Positions 1 to 8,248 of a stretch of 64,000 nt of DNA are shown piece by piece. This stretch comes from PALSA-350 sp963794165. GTDB taxonomy: Bacteria; Acidobacteriota; Terriglobia; Terriglobales; Acidobacteriaceae. The stretch covers positions 558,001 to 622,000 of the forward strand of contig CAWCCT010000011.1 in assembly GCA_963794165.1 (NCBI GenBank), in the 5' to 3' direction. A program made the position numbers and the translations under genes. The notes beneath the pieces are model-generated. The model did no database searches. It was given only the letters and a program-made list of their open reading frames with translations, and was not told the origin of the DNA. Within the stretch, counting starts at the first letter, position 1, and the number at the start of each line of letters is the position of its first letter.

Positions 1-1668
1 ATGCGGATCGTCAAAGGTAACGAACGACGCCGGTACCCCACCTCCCTTTCCTTGAATATCAACATCGCGGGAAGTGGTATGTCGGATGCGTAGGACATGA
101 TCGTTAAGAGTGTATCCCTCGCTATCCAGGTCCTTGCGCTGGCTGATGGCCTTTCCACCAACCCTAACGGAATCCGGCACAAAATCCAGCCGCAGCACAT
201 CGGTCGAATCAGCATCGAACGTCGAATAAGTAACTGCTCCTGACCCATATGCGATTTTAGTAACGACGGAAAGTGAACCCAGTAAATGGGACTCGTCCGC
301 GGGCGCCCATTCCGGAACAGCCCAGAAAGCGTCCATCATCCGGCGCGGTCCGTCTGAGAATTCATCGGTGAACCACCACTGGTTTGAAAAAGGAGCGTGT
401 GCGTCGCGCGAAAGCCCCTGGAAATAAGTAACCCAGTTGTACGTGCGGTAAGCCTCTTCCTTGTAGGCCAAGTCCCCCGTTTTCGCATAGTACAGCGCCT
501 CCACGGCAGCGAGACGCGCGCTATGGCTGTCACAGCACTCGCTGGGTAGATTGCAGCAGAACTGCTTACCGTCTCCCTGTTCCGTGGTCACCATTGCTCC
601 ATGCACAATGTACTTGGGCCATTTCGGTGTCGTCTTCACCCACTCGACCAACTGCCTGACATGCGCACGCCATTCAGGATCCTTGTCCGGATGCAGCAGA
701 ATGTAGCGGGCAAACTCCAGTGGAATGACCTGGTTCATGTTTTGCATATTGGCCTTCACGTCCTCGAAGTAACCCACCCAGACATTGTTTTGCATGGGGT
801 ACTTCATCAGCCAGGACCATGCGCCCTCACGCACCCTCTTATAAGACGCCGTGTCTCCCTGATCCAGGCGAATCAACTCGTCCAGCAGCATGATCGGCTC
901 AACCACATTTGCGGAATAGGGAAACATCCCCGTCCCTCCCGCAACCGATCCATCGCGCGCAAAGCATCGATAAGGCCATGGTGAAATGCGCTCGTCTCCA
1001 GGCTTGAAGTTCTTGACCAGCGCATCGGCACAGCGAATCGCCGCCACCAGGTATTTCGTGTTTCCGGTCATCTCGTAGAGCCGAAGATATCCGTACCCAT
1101 CTTCTCCGACTACATGCGGCTCGACGAAATCTTCACCGTGTTGGCTCCATCCTGTGTAGCGGCGGCTCCCTGGGTTCGCTGAAGGGTACGGCACTTGAGA
1201 CCACGCGTAGCCCTCTGGTGTTAAGCCATTCTCCAGTTCGTAATCCACAAAGTTCTTGAGGAACTCCACGGTGTGTGGATCGCCGGTGTAGGGATAGAGG
1301 CGCTCCATGAATCCCTGCATCATTGCGCGCAGGTACCCGGTGGAATTGACCCAATGCCATTCAGGCATCATTTCAAACGTTGTGCGGTCAAAGTCGAAAC
1401 AGCAGAAGTAGTAAGGCAGCCGCTGCCGGTTGTACTGATCCCAAACAATCGTCCACTGCGAAAGAAAATAATCGGAATAGGAGAATCCCGTGTTGTCCGG
1501 CACAGGCCAGGGCAGAAGCTTTCGCTGGGCATCGAGGGCAACGGGCCGCCCGGCAATCAAGGAAACATCGGCGGTGGAAACAACCGGGAAAGGCTGCTGC
1601 GCGGCAACCATGCTCGCGCACAAAAACGACGCGAGCACCACCCTTGCGGACTTAGCGGCTAGGTTCAT
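1..1668 (-). CDS. Secreted glycan-enzyme-like hypothetical protein (C-terminus cut by window edge)
   Basis: The minus frame is open from an ATG at 1668 through base 1 with no stop, giving 556 codons, so the gene continues outside the window. The N-terminus has a signal peptide: an Arg/Lys-containing start, a run of Ala/Val/Leu and a cut site after ASMVAAQ. The mature part is rich in Trp, Tyr and Phe (SQWTIVWDQYN, NQWWFTDEF) and has repeated helix-like stretches. This resembles the (alpha/alpha) toroids of secreted glycoside hydrolases, epimerases and heparinase-like enzymes, followed by a beta-rich C-terminal part. I do not recognise a specific family. It lies 19 bp downstream of the sugar mutarotase gene on the same strand, so a role in releasing or using a sugar fits. 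The fold assignment is inference. Confidence 0.7.
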   Translation of the reverse strand, partial: MNLAAKSARVVLASFLCASMVAAQQPFPVVSTADVSLIAGRPVALDAQRKLLPWPVPDNTGFSYSDYFLSQWTIVWDQYNRQRLPYYFCCFDFDRTTFEMMPEWHWVNSTGYLRAMMQGFMERLYPYTGDPHTVEFLKNFVDYELENGLTPEGYAWSQVPYPSANPGSRRYTGWSQHGEDFVEPHVVGEDGYGYLRLYEMTGNTKYLVAAIRCADALVKNFKPGDERISPWPYRCFARDGSVAGGTGMFPYSANVVEPIMLLDELIRLDQGDTASYKRVREGAWSWLMKYPMQNNVWVGYFEDVKANMQNMNQVIPLEFARYILLHPDKDPEWRAHVRQLVEWVKTTPKWPKYIVHGAMVTTEQGDGKQFCCNLPSECCDSHSARLAAVEALYYAKTGDLAYKEEAYRTYNWVTYFQGLSRDAHAPFSNQWWFTDEFSDGPRRMMDAFWAVPEWAPADESHLLGSLSVVTKIAYGSGAVTYSTFDADSTDVLRLDFVPDSVRVGGKAISQRKDLDSEGYTLNDHVLRIRHTTSRDVDIQGKGGGVPASFVTFDDPH

Positions 1669-1687
1669 ATCGCACCCACGGCAAGCT

Positions 1688-2077
1688 TCAGCCGGATTCC
1701 AGGATCAGATTTGCATACGAAATGGTATCGGCCGTTCGAATCAGGCCGATGGCTTGGGGCACTCTCTTTTTGAAAATCAGGTGCGGTTCGTAGACCGTGG
1801 GCACGCCGGCCAACGCCTTCGCAAATGCTGCCTTGGTTGCGGCTGAGTTGACGGAGAGGAACTCTTCGGCCATGACAACCTGGGCCACGACGAAATTCCT
1901 GCTCAAGGCCTCAAAAACGTCGAGGACTCGGGGTATGTCGTCGACCAGCGAAATGTCGACGGTCTCGATCTGCGGCCAATAAGGAAATCCACGATCCGCA
2001 ATGACCAGGGTATTCGTATGCCGGGTGCGGCTGAGAAGAGAGTTGATGGCTGGATTGAGGATGCCTGTCTTGAGCAC
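1688..2077 (-). CDS. RbsD/FucU-family sugar mutarotase
   Basis: This 129-residue protein has the full length and pattern of the RbsD/FucU family: an N-terminal LKTGILNPAIN stretch, a VIADRGFP segment and a C-terminal YANLILESG tail. Family members interconvert the pyranose and furanose forms (RbsD) or the alpha and beta anomers (FucU) of ribose or fucose. The tail looks more like D-ribose pyranase, while the neighbouring dehydratase and dehydrogenases look like an oxidative fucose-type pathway, so the substrate is not settled. It is transcribed leftward, with the secreted protein just downstream and the long hairpin repeat just upstream. Confidence 0.82.
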   Translation of the reverse strand: MLKTGILNPAINSLLSRTRHTNTLVIADRGFPYWPQIETVDISLVDDIPRVLDVFEALSRNFVVAQVVMAEEFLSVNSAATKAAFAKALAGVPTVYEPHLIFKKRVPQAIGLIRTADTISYANLILESG

Positions 2078-2143
2078 GCCACCAGACTAACCGCAATTCG
2101 AAGCAATCGCCTCTCCCCAGGCGGAAATAGTTCTGAATCTGGG

Positions 2144-2318
2144 CCCCTGACGAAGGCCGGGTGCCCCACATCTCGCTCGTTTTTCGCGAGATGTGGGATA
2201 CCACCGATGTTGACCGCCAAGTGCATCGGATGAACCGAGAGTTAGAGGGAAGGTGCAGCGGTATCCCACATCTCGCGAAAAACGAGCGAGATGTGGGGCA
2301 CCCGGCCTTCGTCAGGGG
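2144..2318. repeat. 59-bp perfect inverted repeat with 57-bp spacer
   Basis: Bases 2144-2202 are the exact reverse complement of 2260-2318. Each arm itself contains a smaller hairpin (cccacatctcgc ... gcgagatgtggg). The element lies between two minus-strand genes. Short open frames crossing it are by-products of the repeat. It could act as a transcription terminator or RNA-stabilising structure, or be a mobile REP-like element; the sequence alone cannot decide. Confidence 0.85.
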
Positions 2319-2336
2319 GCTCGGGCATTTACGGCT

Positions 2337-3974
2337 CTATAGCGACACGCCCCGCTTCCAGGGGATGAAATCCGTCTGATCGTGCTGCTCAGCCTTGCTT
2401 CGTACCCTTCCGCTCGCCACCTCGACGACCAAGTCAAGTATTGACTCGCCCACCTGCTCAATCGTGGCTTCGCCGCGGATCACAGCTCCAGTATCGATAT
2501 CAATGATGTCTGACATCCGGTCCGCGAGGCTGCTGTTGGTGGATACCTTGATCACCGGCGCGATCGGATTGCCCGTAGGGGTTCCCAAACCAGTGGTGAA
2601 GACAACCACATTGGCGCCCGCCCCCACCTGGGCCGTGACACACTCCACGTCATTGCCCGGAGTACAGAGCAGAGCCAGCCCAGGCGTCTCGTCATACTCG
2701 GGATAGTCGAGGACCGCGCATACAGGCGACGTTCCACCCTTCCTGGCCGCTCCTGCGGACTTCATTGCGTCGGTGATCAATCCGTCCCTGATGTTCCCGG
2801 GGGAGGGATTCATCTCAAAGCCGGAGTGGACTGCCTTTGCCCGGGCAGCGTAATCACGCATGAGCTGGATAAAACGGTCGGCCTGCCCGGCATCCACACA
2901 GCGGTTGATAAGACTCTGTTCCATGCCGCAAAGCTCGGGAAATTCTGCCAGGATCGACTTTGCGCCCAGCGCCGCCAGCATGTCGGAGACATGCCCAAGC
3001 GCAGGATTGGCCGAGATACCCGAAAATCCATCGGAGCCGCCACACTTCAAAGCAACCGTGAGCTTGCTGAGAGGAGCAGGTTTACGGGTCAGACGGTTGG
3101 CTTCCACCAGGCCTTCGAACGTAGTTCGAATGGCTTCAGAAAGCATCGCCGATTCAAGACCGGACTGCTGTTGTTCAAACATCAGCACCGGCTTGTGCAA
3201 CGCCGGGTCCCGCTGACGAAGCGCATCCATCAGATTTGAAGGCTGCGCGTTCTGGCAGCCGAGACTCAACACCGTCGCTCCGGCTACGTTTGGATGATGG
3301 ATGTAACCGGCGAGCAAACCGCACAGCGCCTTGGAGTCCTGGCGCGTGCCACCACAACCACCTTCGTGCACCAGGAATCTTATTCCGTCGACATTGGGAA
3401 AGATCTGCTCCCGTTGCTCCGAAGTTAGATCCGGCCGTTCCGCTGCTCGCGCACCCTGGTGATGCTGTGCAATCAATTGCCGCACTTGCTGGCGGTAAAG
3501 CTTTGGCCGCCCGTAACCCAGCTCTTCTTCGAAGGCCTCGCGCAGCGCTTCAATATTGCGGTTTTCGCAAAAGACCAGAGGGATAATCAGCCAGTAATTG
3601 CGCGTACCGACCTGGCCATCCGCACGATGGTAACCATCAAAAGTGCGCGAAGACCAACCCGAAACGTCGGGCGGAGTCCAGGCGTAATTGCCCACCTTGG
3701 GGCCAAAACCGGAGGCATCGTGCTGCACATTGCGTGTGCTGAGCAGGCCGGCGCGAGGAATCGCCTGGCGGACCAGTCCGACAACTCCGCCATACATGAT
3801 GACCTCGTCTCCGACGGCAAGATCACGGACGGCAAATTTCTGCTTAGCGGGTATCTCGGAGGGCGGCACATACTGCTCCCCGGCAAAGGTGAGGGCTTGC
3901 CCAGCGGGTAGCGGGGTCAGTGCCACGAGGACGTTGTCTTTGGGGTCGATCCGGAGTACTTTTTCGGCAGCCAT
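2337..3974 (-). CDS. UxaA-family sugar-acid dehydratase (altronate/fuconate dehydratase type)
   Basis: The protein of about 545 residues has an N-terminal SAF-like domain (around residues 1-100) joined to the long UxaA catalytic domain, with conserved segments HEGGCGGTRQDS, LGCQNAQPSN, LKCGGSDGFSG and GLGTPTGNPIAP. UxaA enzymes are iron-dependent lyases that dehydrate aldonic acids to 2-keto-3-deoxy acids. UxaA relatives act in oxidative L-fucose pathways, for example in Campylobacter. The ATG at 3974 is preferred because GAGAAGA lies directly upstream and the family homology begins there; an in-frame ATG at 4052 would add 26 residues without resemblance to the family. It is divergent from the SDR gene at 4093, so the 118-bp gap probably holds both promoters. 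Confidence 0.88.
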   Translation of the reverse strand: MAAEKVLRIDPKDNVLVALTPLPAGQALTFAGEQYVPPSEIPAKQKFAVRDLAVGDEVIMYGGVVGLVRQAIPRAGLLSTRNVQHDASGFGPKVGNYAWTPPDVSGWSSRTFDGYHRADGQVGTRNYWLIIPLVFCENRNIEALREAFEEELGYGRPKLYRQQVRQLIAQHHQGARAAERPDLTSEQREQIFPNVDGIRFLVHEGGCGGTRQDSKALCGLLAGYIHHPNVAGATVLSLGCQNAQPSNLMDALRQRDPALHKPVLMFEQQQSGLESAMLSEAIRTTFEGLVEANRLTRKPAPLSKLTVALKCGGSDGFSGISANPALGHVSDMLAALGAKSILAEFPELCGMEQSLINRCVDAGQADRFIQLMRDYAARAKAVHSGFEMNPSPGNIRDGLITDAMKSAGAARKGGTSPVCAVLDYPEYDETPGLALLCTPGNDVECVTAQVGAGANVVVFTTGLGTPTGNPIAPVIKVSTNSSLADRMSDIIDIDTGAVIRGEATIEQVGESILDLVVEVASGRVRSKAEQHDQTDFIPWKRGVSL

Positions 3975-4092
3975 TTCTTCTCGCCGGCACTCTGCCGTAG
4001 GGATAAAACTCGATATAGACTCAATGTAGCGTGTACTGTAATCGACGGTCAAACCAGCAACGACCTATCTCTCCTGAAAGAAACAGCCCCTC

Positions 4093-4869
4093 ATGACTGC
4101 TTCCATCTTTGATTTGCAGGGAAAAACCGCCGTGATTGTCGGCGGCACCACCGGTATTGGCCACGCGCTTTCTCTCGGGCTAGCCGATGCCGGTGCGGAC
4201 GTGATCGCCTCTTCCAGAAGGCCAGAACAGGTGGAGCAAACCGCCGCTGAGATTGAAGCCAAGGGCCGTAAGACAATGCGCCTCACTTCGGATGTGCGCG
4301 ATCGAGCAACACTCGAAACCTTGCGCGATAAAGTCCTGGGTGCGTTCGGCAAGGTCGACATTCTGATCAATTGTGCCGGCACCACCAAGCGCGCGCCTAC
4401 GCTCGACTTCCCCGATGCGGATTGGGATCTGATTATCGATACCAATCTGACCGGCACGCTGAGAGGCTGCCAGGTATTCGGGAAACATATGCTCAGCCGC
4501 GGATACGGGCGCATCATCAACATTGCATCGCTCTCCACCTTTGTGTCGCTGTTCGAGGTGGCCGCGTACAGCGTCAGCAAGGCTGCCGTGGGAGCGCTGA
4601 CCAAATCCCTGGCCGTGGAATGGTCGCGCCACGGAGTGCTGGTCAACGCCATCGCGCCCGGCGTCTTTCGAACCGACTTAAACGCAAAACTGCTGGACGG
4701 TTCCGAGCGCGGGCGGGAATTCAAAATGCGTTCGCCGATTGGCCGCTTTGGCAAAACCGAAGAATTGGTGGGTGCGGCCGTGTACCTCGCCTCGGACGCA
4801 GCCTCGTATACCACCGGCGAGATCATCGTGGTTGACGGCGGCTCTCTGGCCAGCGGAGTCAATCAATAG
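4093..4869 (+). CDS. Short-chain dehydrogenase/reductase (sugar-acid oxidoreductase)
   Basis: This is a classical 258-residue SDR. The cofactor loop reads GGTTGIG (a variant of TGxxxGIG), followed by an NCAG strand, a catalytic Ser in IASLSTF, YSVSK with the active Tyr and Lys, and a C-terminal VVDGGSLASG. In sugar-acid clusters such enzymes oxidise or reduce a keto-deoxy acid or a free sugar with NAD(P). It begins a plus-strand run with the aldo/keto reductase (2-bp gap) and the zinc dehydrogenase. Homologues are often annotated as gluconate 5-dehydrogenase or KduD; the substrate cannot be read from the sequence. Confidence 0.9.
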   Translation: MTASIFDLQGKTAVIVGGTTGIGHALSLGLADAGADVIASSRRPEQVEQTAAEIEAKGRKTMRLTSDVRDRATLETLRDKVLGAFGKVDILINCAGTTKRAPTLDFPDADWDLIIDTNLTGTLRGCQVFGKHMLSRGYGRIINIASLSTFVSLFEVAAYSVSKAAVGALTKSLAVEWSRHGVLVNAIAPGVFRTDLNAKLLDGSERGREFKMRSPIGRFGKTEELVGAAVYLASDAASYTTGEIIVVDGGSLASGVNQ

Positions 4870-4871
4870 CA

Positions 4872-5804
4872 ATGGAATACAGGACACTTGGGCAGACCGA
4901 TCTGAACCTCTCCGTGGTTGGTTTTGGTACCTCTACGCTGGGTGATGTTTTCGGCAACCTCGACCCCAAAGAAGCAATCAGGGCTGTTCACCTTGCCGTG
5001 GACAGCGGTATCAACTTCTTCGATTCGTCACCGTACTACGGGATCACGCTGGCAGAAACCAGGCTCGGTGAGGCCCTGTCGGGCAGGCGGGACCGAGTCA
5101 TCCTCGCGACCAAGTGCGGGCGTTACGGGTTTTCCGAATTTGACTTTTCCGCCAAGCGTGTGATCGCCAGCATGGATGAGTCACTGCGACGGTTGCAGAC
5201 TGACTATGTCGACCTGTTCCAGGCTCATGATGTCGAGTTTGGGGACGTGCAACAGGTTATCCATGAGACTTTACCCGCCCTGCGACAACTGCAGCAACAA
5301 GGCAAGGCGCGCTACATCGGCGTTTCCGGGTACCCTCCAAAGCTGTTGAGGCGCATCGCCGAGGCAACACCTGTGGATAGCATTCTTACCTATTGCCACT
5401 ACAACCTCATGAACACGGATATGGATGGGGTTCTCACCGCTTTCACTCGGGAGCGTGGTATCGGGCTGATCAATGCCTCCGGCTTGTGCATGGGGCTGCT
5501 CACCGAACAAGGGCCGCCAGACTGGCATCCGGCGCCCCAGCCAGTGCGTGAAGCGGGCCGAAAAGCAGCGGAGTTTTGCCGCGAGCAGGGAGCCGACATA
5601 TCGGAGGTCGCCCTGCGTTTCTGTCTCGACCACCCCTACGTCGCAAGCACCCTCATCGGCATTTCGACCCCCCGCCAGGTGGAGACAAGCTTGAAGCTTT
5701 TGCAGACGAAAACCAATAAAGAGTTGCTGAAAAAAGTCGAAACCATTTTGGCCCCCGTGTTCAATTACGCGTGGCCCTCCGGCCGCCCAGAAAATCAGGA
5801 GTAA
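4872..5804 (+). CDS. Aldo/keto reductase, L-galactose/L-fucose dehydrogenase type
   Basis: This 310-residue TIM-barrel oxidoreductase carries the AKR catalytic set: Asp and Tyr in FDSSPYYG, Lys in LATKCGRYG and His in LFQAHDVEF. The sequence pattern (GQTDLNLSVVGFGTSTLG, GISTPRQVETSL) is that of L-galactose/L-fucose dehydrogenase-like AKRs, which oxidise the sugar at C1 to a lactone. It starts 2 bp after the SDR stop and is almost certainly cotranscribed with it. It is the best candidate for the first oxidation step of the sugar pathway encoded by this cluster. Confidence 0.88.
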   Translation: MEYRTLGQTDLNLSVVGFGTSTLGDVFGNLDPKEAIRAVHLAVDSGINFFDSSPYYGITLAETRLGEALSGRRDRVILATKCGRYGFSEFDFSAKRVIASMDESLRRLQTDYVDLFQAHDVEFGDVQQVIHETLPALRQLQQQGKARYIGVSGYPPKLLRRIAEATPVDSILTYCHYNLMNTDMDGVLTAFTRERGIGLINASGLCMGLLTEQGPPDWHPAPQPVREAGRKAAEFCREQGADISEVALRFCLDHPYVASTLIGISTPRQVETSLKLLQTKTNKELLKKVETILAPVFNYAWPSGRPENQE

Positions 5805-5875
5805 CTCTCATAAAAAGAGTGTGAGCGAGAATCAATGAACAGAGACTCCAGTCGCTTCAACTCCGCGCTCCGGTG

Positions 5876-6035
5876 CTTTGTATCAGGGCTCGACTTTAGT
5901 CGAGCCGCAAAGAACTGAAGGAGATTGGGCTTTAGCCCCTGCAGAGAATGTCATGTGGAGACAATTCCCACAGGGGCTAAAGCCCAGATCTTTGTTGCCT
6001 CAACGGCCCGACTGAAGTCGGGCCCTGATACAAAG
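5876..6035. repeat. Composite hairpin repeat ('ctttgtatcaggg' family)
   Basis: The element begins ctttgtatcagggctcgact and ends with a near reverse complement (ggcccgac...ccctgatacaaag). Inside is a second inverted pair, gggctttagcccctg and cacaggggctaaagccc, so the whole can fold as nested hairpins. The same motifs recur at 53481-53870. It fills the gap between the aldo/keto reductase and the zinc dehydrogenase. It is probably an extragenic palindromic repeat family of this genome; an effect on transcript stability is possible. Confidence 0.8.
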
Positions 6036-6115
6036 CCGCATGCGATTAACCTGATATTGGACCACCGACCGACTTTTCAACCTTTCCTGCTGGGCAGGGA
6101 AACAGGTAACAAACA

Positions 6116-7129
6116 ATGAAAGCATTAGTCATGAAAGAACCCGGCGATGTCGTAATCGAAACAGTGCCCGATGCAATCGCTACCAACGATGATGTTCTGC
6201 TGAAAGTGCGCATGATCGGGCTTTGTGGGACCGACCTGAGCTCCTATCGTGGTAAGAATCCGCTAATAAGTTTTCCTCGTATTCCAGGCCACGAGGTAGC
6301 AGCTACGATTGCCGAACCGAGTAAGGCGCATCCCGAACTCGCTGCAGGCATGGACGTAACCCTCTCTCCGTACTTCGGCTGCGGCCGCTGCCCTGCGTGC
6401 CTGCGCAGCCGGCCGAATGCCTGCCAATTTAACGAGACACTCGGCGTACAGCGCAACGGCGCGATGACGGAATATATCGCTGTGCCGGCGGCGAAACTTT
6501 ACGCAGCCCGGCTGACCATCAAGGAACTCTGCCTGGTAGAACCCTTAACCGTCGGCTTCCACGCGGTGGGCAGAGGACGCGTCACCGCCCAGGATGCGGT
6601 CGCGATCTTTGGCTGCGGGGGAGTGGGCCTCGGCGCCATCGCTGCCTCAGGTTTTCGCGGAGCGAAGACCATCGCCGTAGACCTCGATGACGCAAAACTC
6701 ACTCTTGCTCTACATGCAGGCGCAACCCACACCATTAACACCACTAAAGAGCCGCTCCACGAACGGCTTCTCGAACTTACCGGCGGCCGCGGGCCGGACG
6801 TGATCATTGAAGCGATTGGACTGCCGCAAACCTTTCGCAGCGCCGTCGATGAGGTAGCCTTTACCGGGCGCGTGGTCTATATCGGCTACGCCAAAGAGCC
6901 CGTGGCCTACGAAACCAAGCTCTTCGTGCAGAAGGAACTCGACATCCTGGGCTCACGCAATGCCCTTCCCGAAAACTTTCGTGAAGTGATACGCATGCTG
7001 GAAGAACATCGCTTCCCGGTGGACGAAGCCGTGAGCGCCATCGTCCCGCTGGAGCAAGCGCCGGCGATGATCAAGGCCTGGAGCGAGAAGCCCAACCAGT
7101 TTTCCAAGATCATGGTGCGTTTCGACTGA
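6116..7129 (+). CDS. Zinc-dependent medium-chain alcohol dehydrogenase
   Basis: The 337-residue protein has an intact MDR arrangement: catalytic zinc ligands in GLCGTDLSSY and PGHEV, the four-cysteine structural zinc loop CGRCPACLRSRPNAC, and a Rossmann GCGGVGLG. Homologues act on polyols and sugars such as threonine, sorbitol, galactitol-1-phosphate and 2-keto-3-deoxy acids. It follows the sugar operon after the hairpin repeat and probably serves the same pathway. Its 3' end overlaps the convergent kinase gene by 20 bp. Confidence 0.88.
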   Translation: MKALVMKEPGDVVIETVPDAIATNDDVLLKVRMIGLCGTDLSSYRGKNPLISFPRIPGHEVAATIAEPSKAHPELAAGMDVTLSPYFGCGRCPACLRSRPNACQFNETLGVQRNGAMTEYIAVPAAKLYAARLTIKELCLVEPLTVGFHAVGRGRVTAQDAVAIFGCGGVGLGAIAASGFRGAKTIAVDLDDAKLTLALHAGATHTINTTKEPLHERLLELTGGRGPDVIIEAIGLPQTFRSAVDEVAFTGRVVYIGYAKEPVAYETKLFVQKELDILGSRNALPENFREVIRMLEEHRFPVDEAVSAIVPLEQAPAMIKAWSEKPNQFSKIMVRFD

Positions 7130-8075
7130 GATAGTCGGAGCACAAACCCGCTGTCTGATCCGTGTAGGAAGCGCCCAAGCAACGGGCGAGGTCGGTTTCC
7201 GCATGAGAGCCGACCCACGCCACAAGCAGCAGCCGTCGCATCATCACGAACGTGGGAATCGCCTCTTCATCAGCCTTAGTCACCGTTCTGACGGTCCGAT
7301 AACCTTCCAACCACTGCTCGATCAGGCCGGATACCTGGGGCAAGTGCTCATAAAACGACAGCGGCGTAGCGGCCTCGTACATATACCAACCAAAGCCGCA
7401 ATCATCGAAGTCGATCACCTTGAGTTCGCCCTGGTGCAGCAGCAGATTGGCAAGCCGCAAGTCACAGTGGGTCAGACCAAAGCAGTCCGGGCCCCTGCCA
7501 TAATCCTCCAGCCGTTCCCGGATCAACTCCGCTGTGCGACCAAACAAATCGAGCCTGGCGGCGTTCATGCCTAGCGCATCGCGCCAATGGCCCCAACGCG
7601 GAGCCTCTCCCAGTGCGGTTTCAAAGTCCCAGGTGAATCGCTCAAACCCGTTCGGCCGCTGCCATTTTGTACTGTGCACGTGCATTTGCGCCGTAATCGC
7701 CCCCAGACTCTTGAAACAGTGGCGCAGATCCATGTCCATTTCGGGATGACGGCCGTTTTCCCATTCAAACAGAACAACGTTTCGCAGTTCCCCATTGGGA
7801 AGCAGGACGACCTGGACAAATTCCCCATCGAGCCCGGCTACGGGAACAGGCGTAGCGACCACGCCATCCTTTCGCAGCGCCACCAGCCACGCGATTTCAG
7901 AAGCGAGTGAATTTTCCGACTGGTATCCCGGCCGCTGCAGCCGCAAAGCCCACCGTCTGCCAGTGGGAGCTTCGACCATGTAGGTCTCATTTTCAGAAAA
8001 GTTCACCAGCTGAACGCGCGAGTTCCGCGGCAGATCATAAAGAGGAAGCGCCTGCTCCGCCAGCTGAGTTGCCAC
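7110..8075 (-). CDS. Aminoglycoside-phosphotransferase-fold kinase (RdoA/homoserine kinase II-like)
   Basis: This 321-residue protein contains the phosphotransferase core HCDLRLANLL (catalytic Asp and Mg-binding Asn) and IDFDDCGFGWY (DFD metal site), plus an N-terminal ATP-lobe segment with RWALRLQRPGYQ. Relatives include SrkA/RdoA stress kinases, homoserine kinase type II and choline or ethanolamine kinases. The substrate is unknown. It is convergent with the alcohol dehydrogenase and divergent from the permease at 8249. Confidence 0.85.
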   Translation of the reverse strand: MATQLAEQALPLYDLPRNSRVQLVNFSENETYMVEAPTGRRWALRLQRPGYQSENSLASEIAWLVALRKDGVVATPVPVAGLDGEFVQVVLLPNGELRNVVLFEWENGRHPEMDMDLRHCFKSLGAITAQMHVHSTKWQRPNGFERFTWDFETALGEAPRWGHWRDALGMNAARLDLFGRTAELIRERLEDYGRGPDCFGLTHCDLRLANLLLHQGELKVIDFDDCGFGWYMYEAATPLSFYEHLPQVSGLIEQWLEGYRTVRTVTKADEEAIPTFVMMRRLLLVAWVGSHAETDLARCLGASYTDQTAGLCSDYLSRNAP

Positions 8076-8248
8076 CTATGCCTTCTCCCTGCTCACTGTA
8101 CACCGCCGATAAAATCCTTTGACTTCCCCCTGGACTTCCCCGCAAACTAAGGAAACGCTTCCGCAGGCCCTCCTTTTTTGTCGCTCGCAAATTTATTTGC
8201 CTGAACCAGTTTTCTGGAGACGCACCACTGCCGCCTGAGACCATACCC

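Noticed and set aside
1903..2269. Several 60-107-residue frames on both strands across the inverted repeat
   Set aside because: They arise from the repeat and overlap the mutarotase gene; none has a ribosome site or recognisable content.
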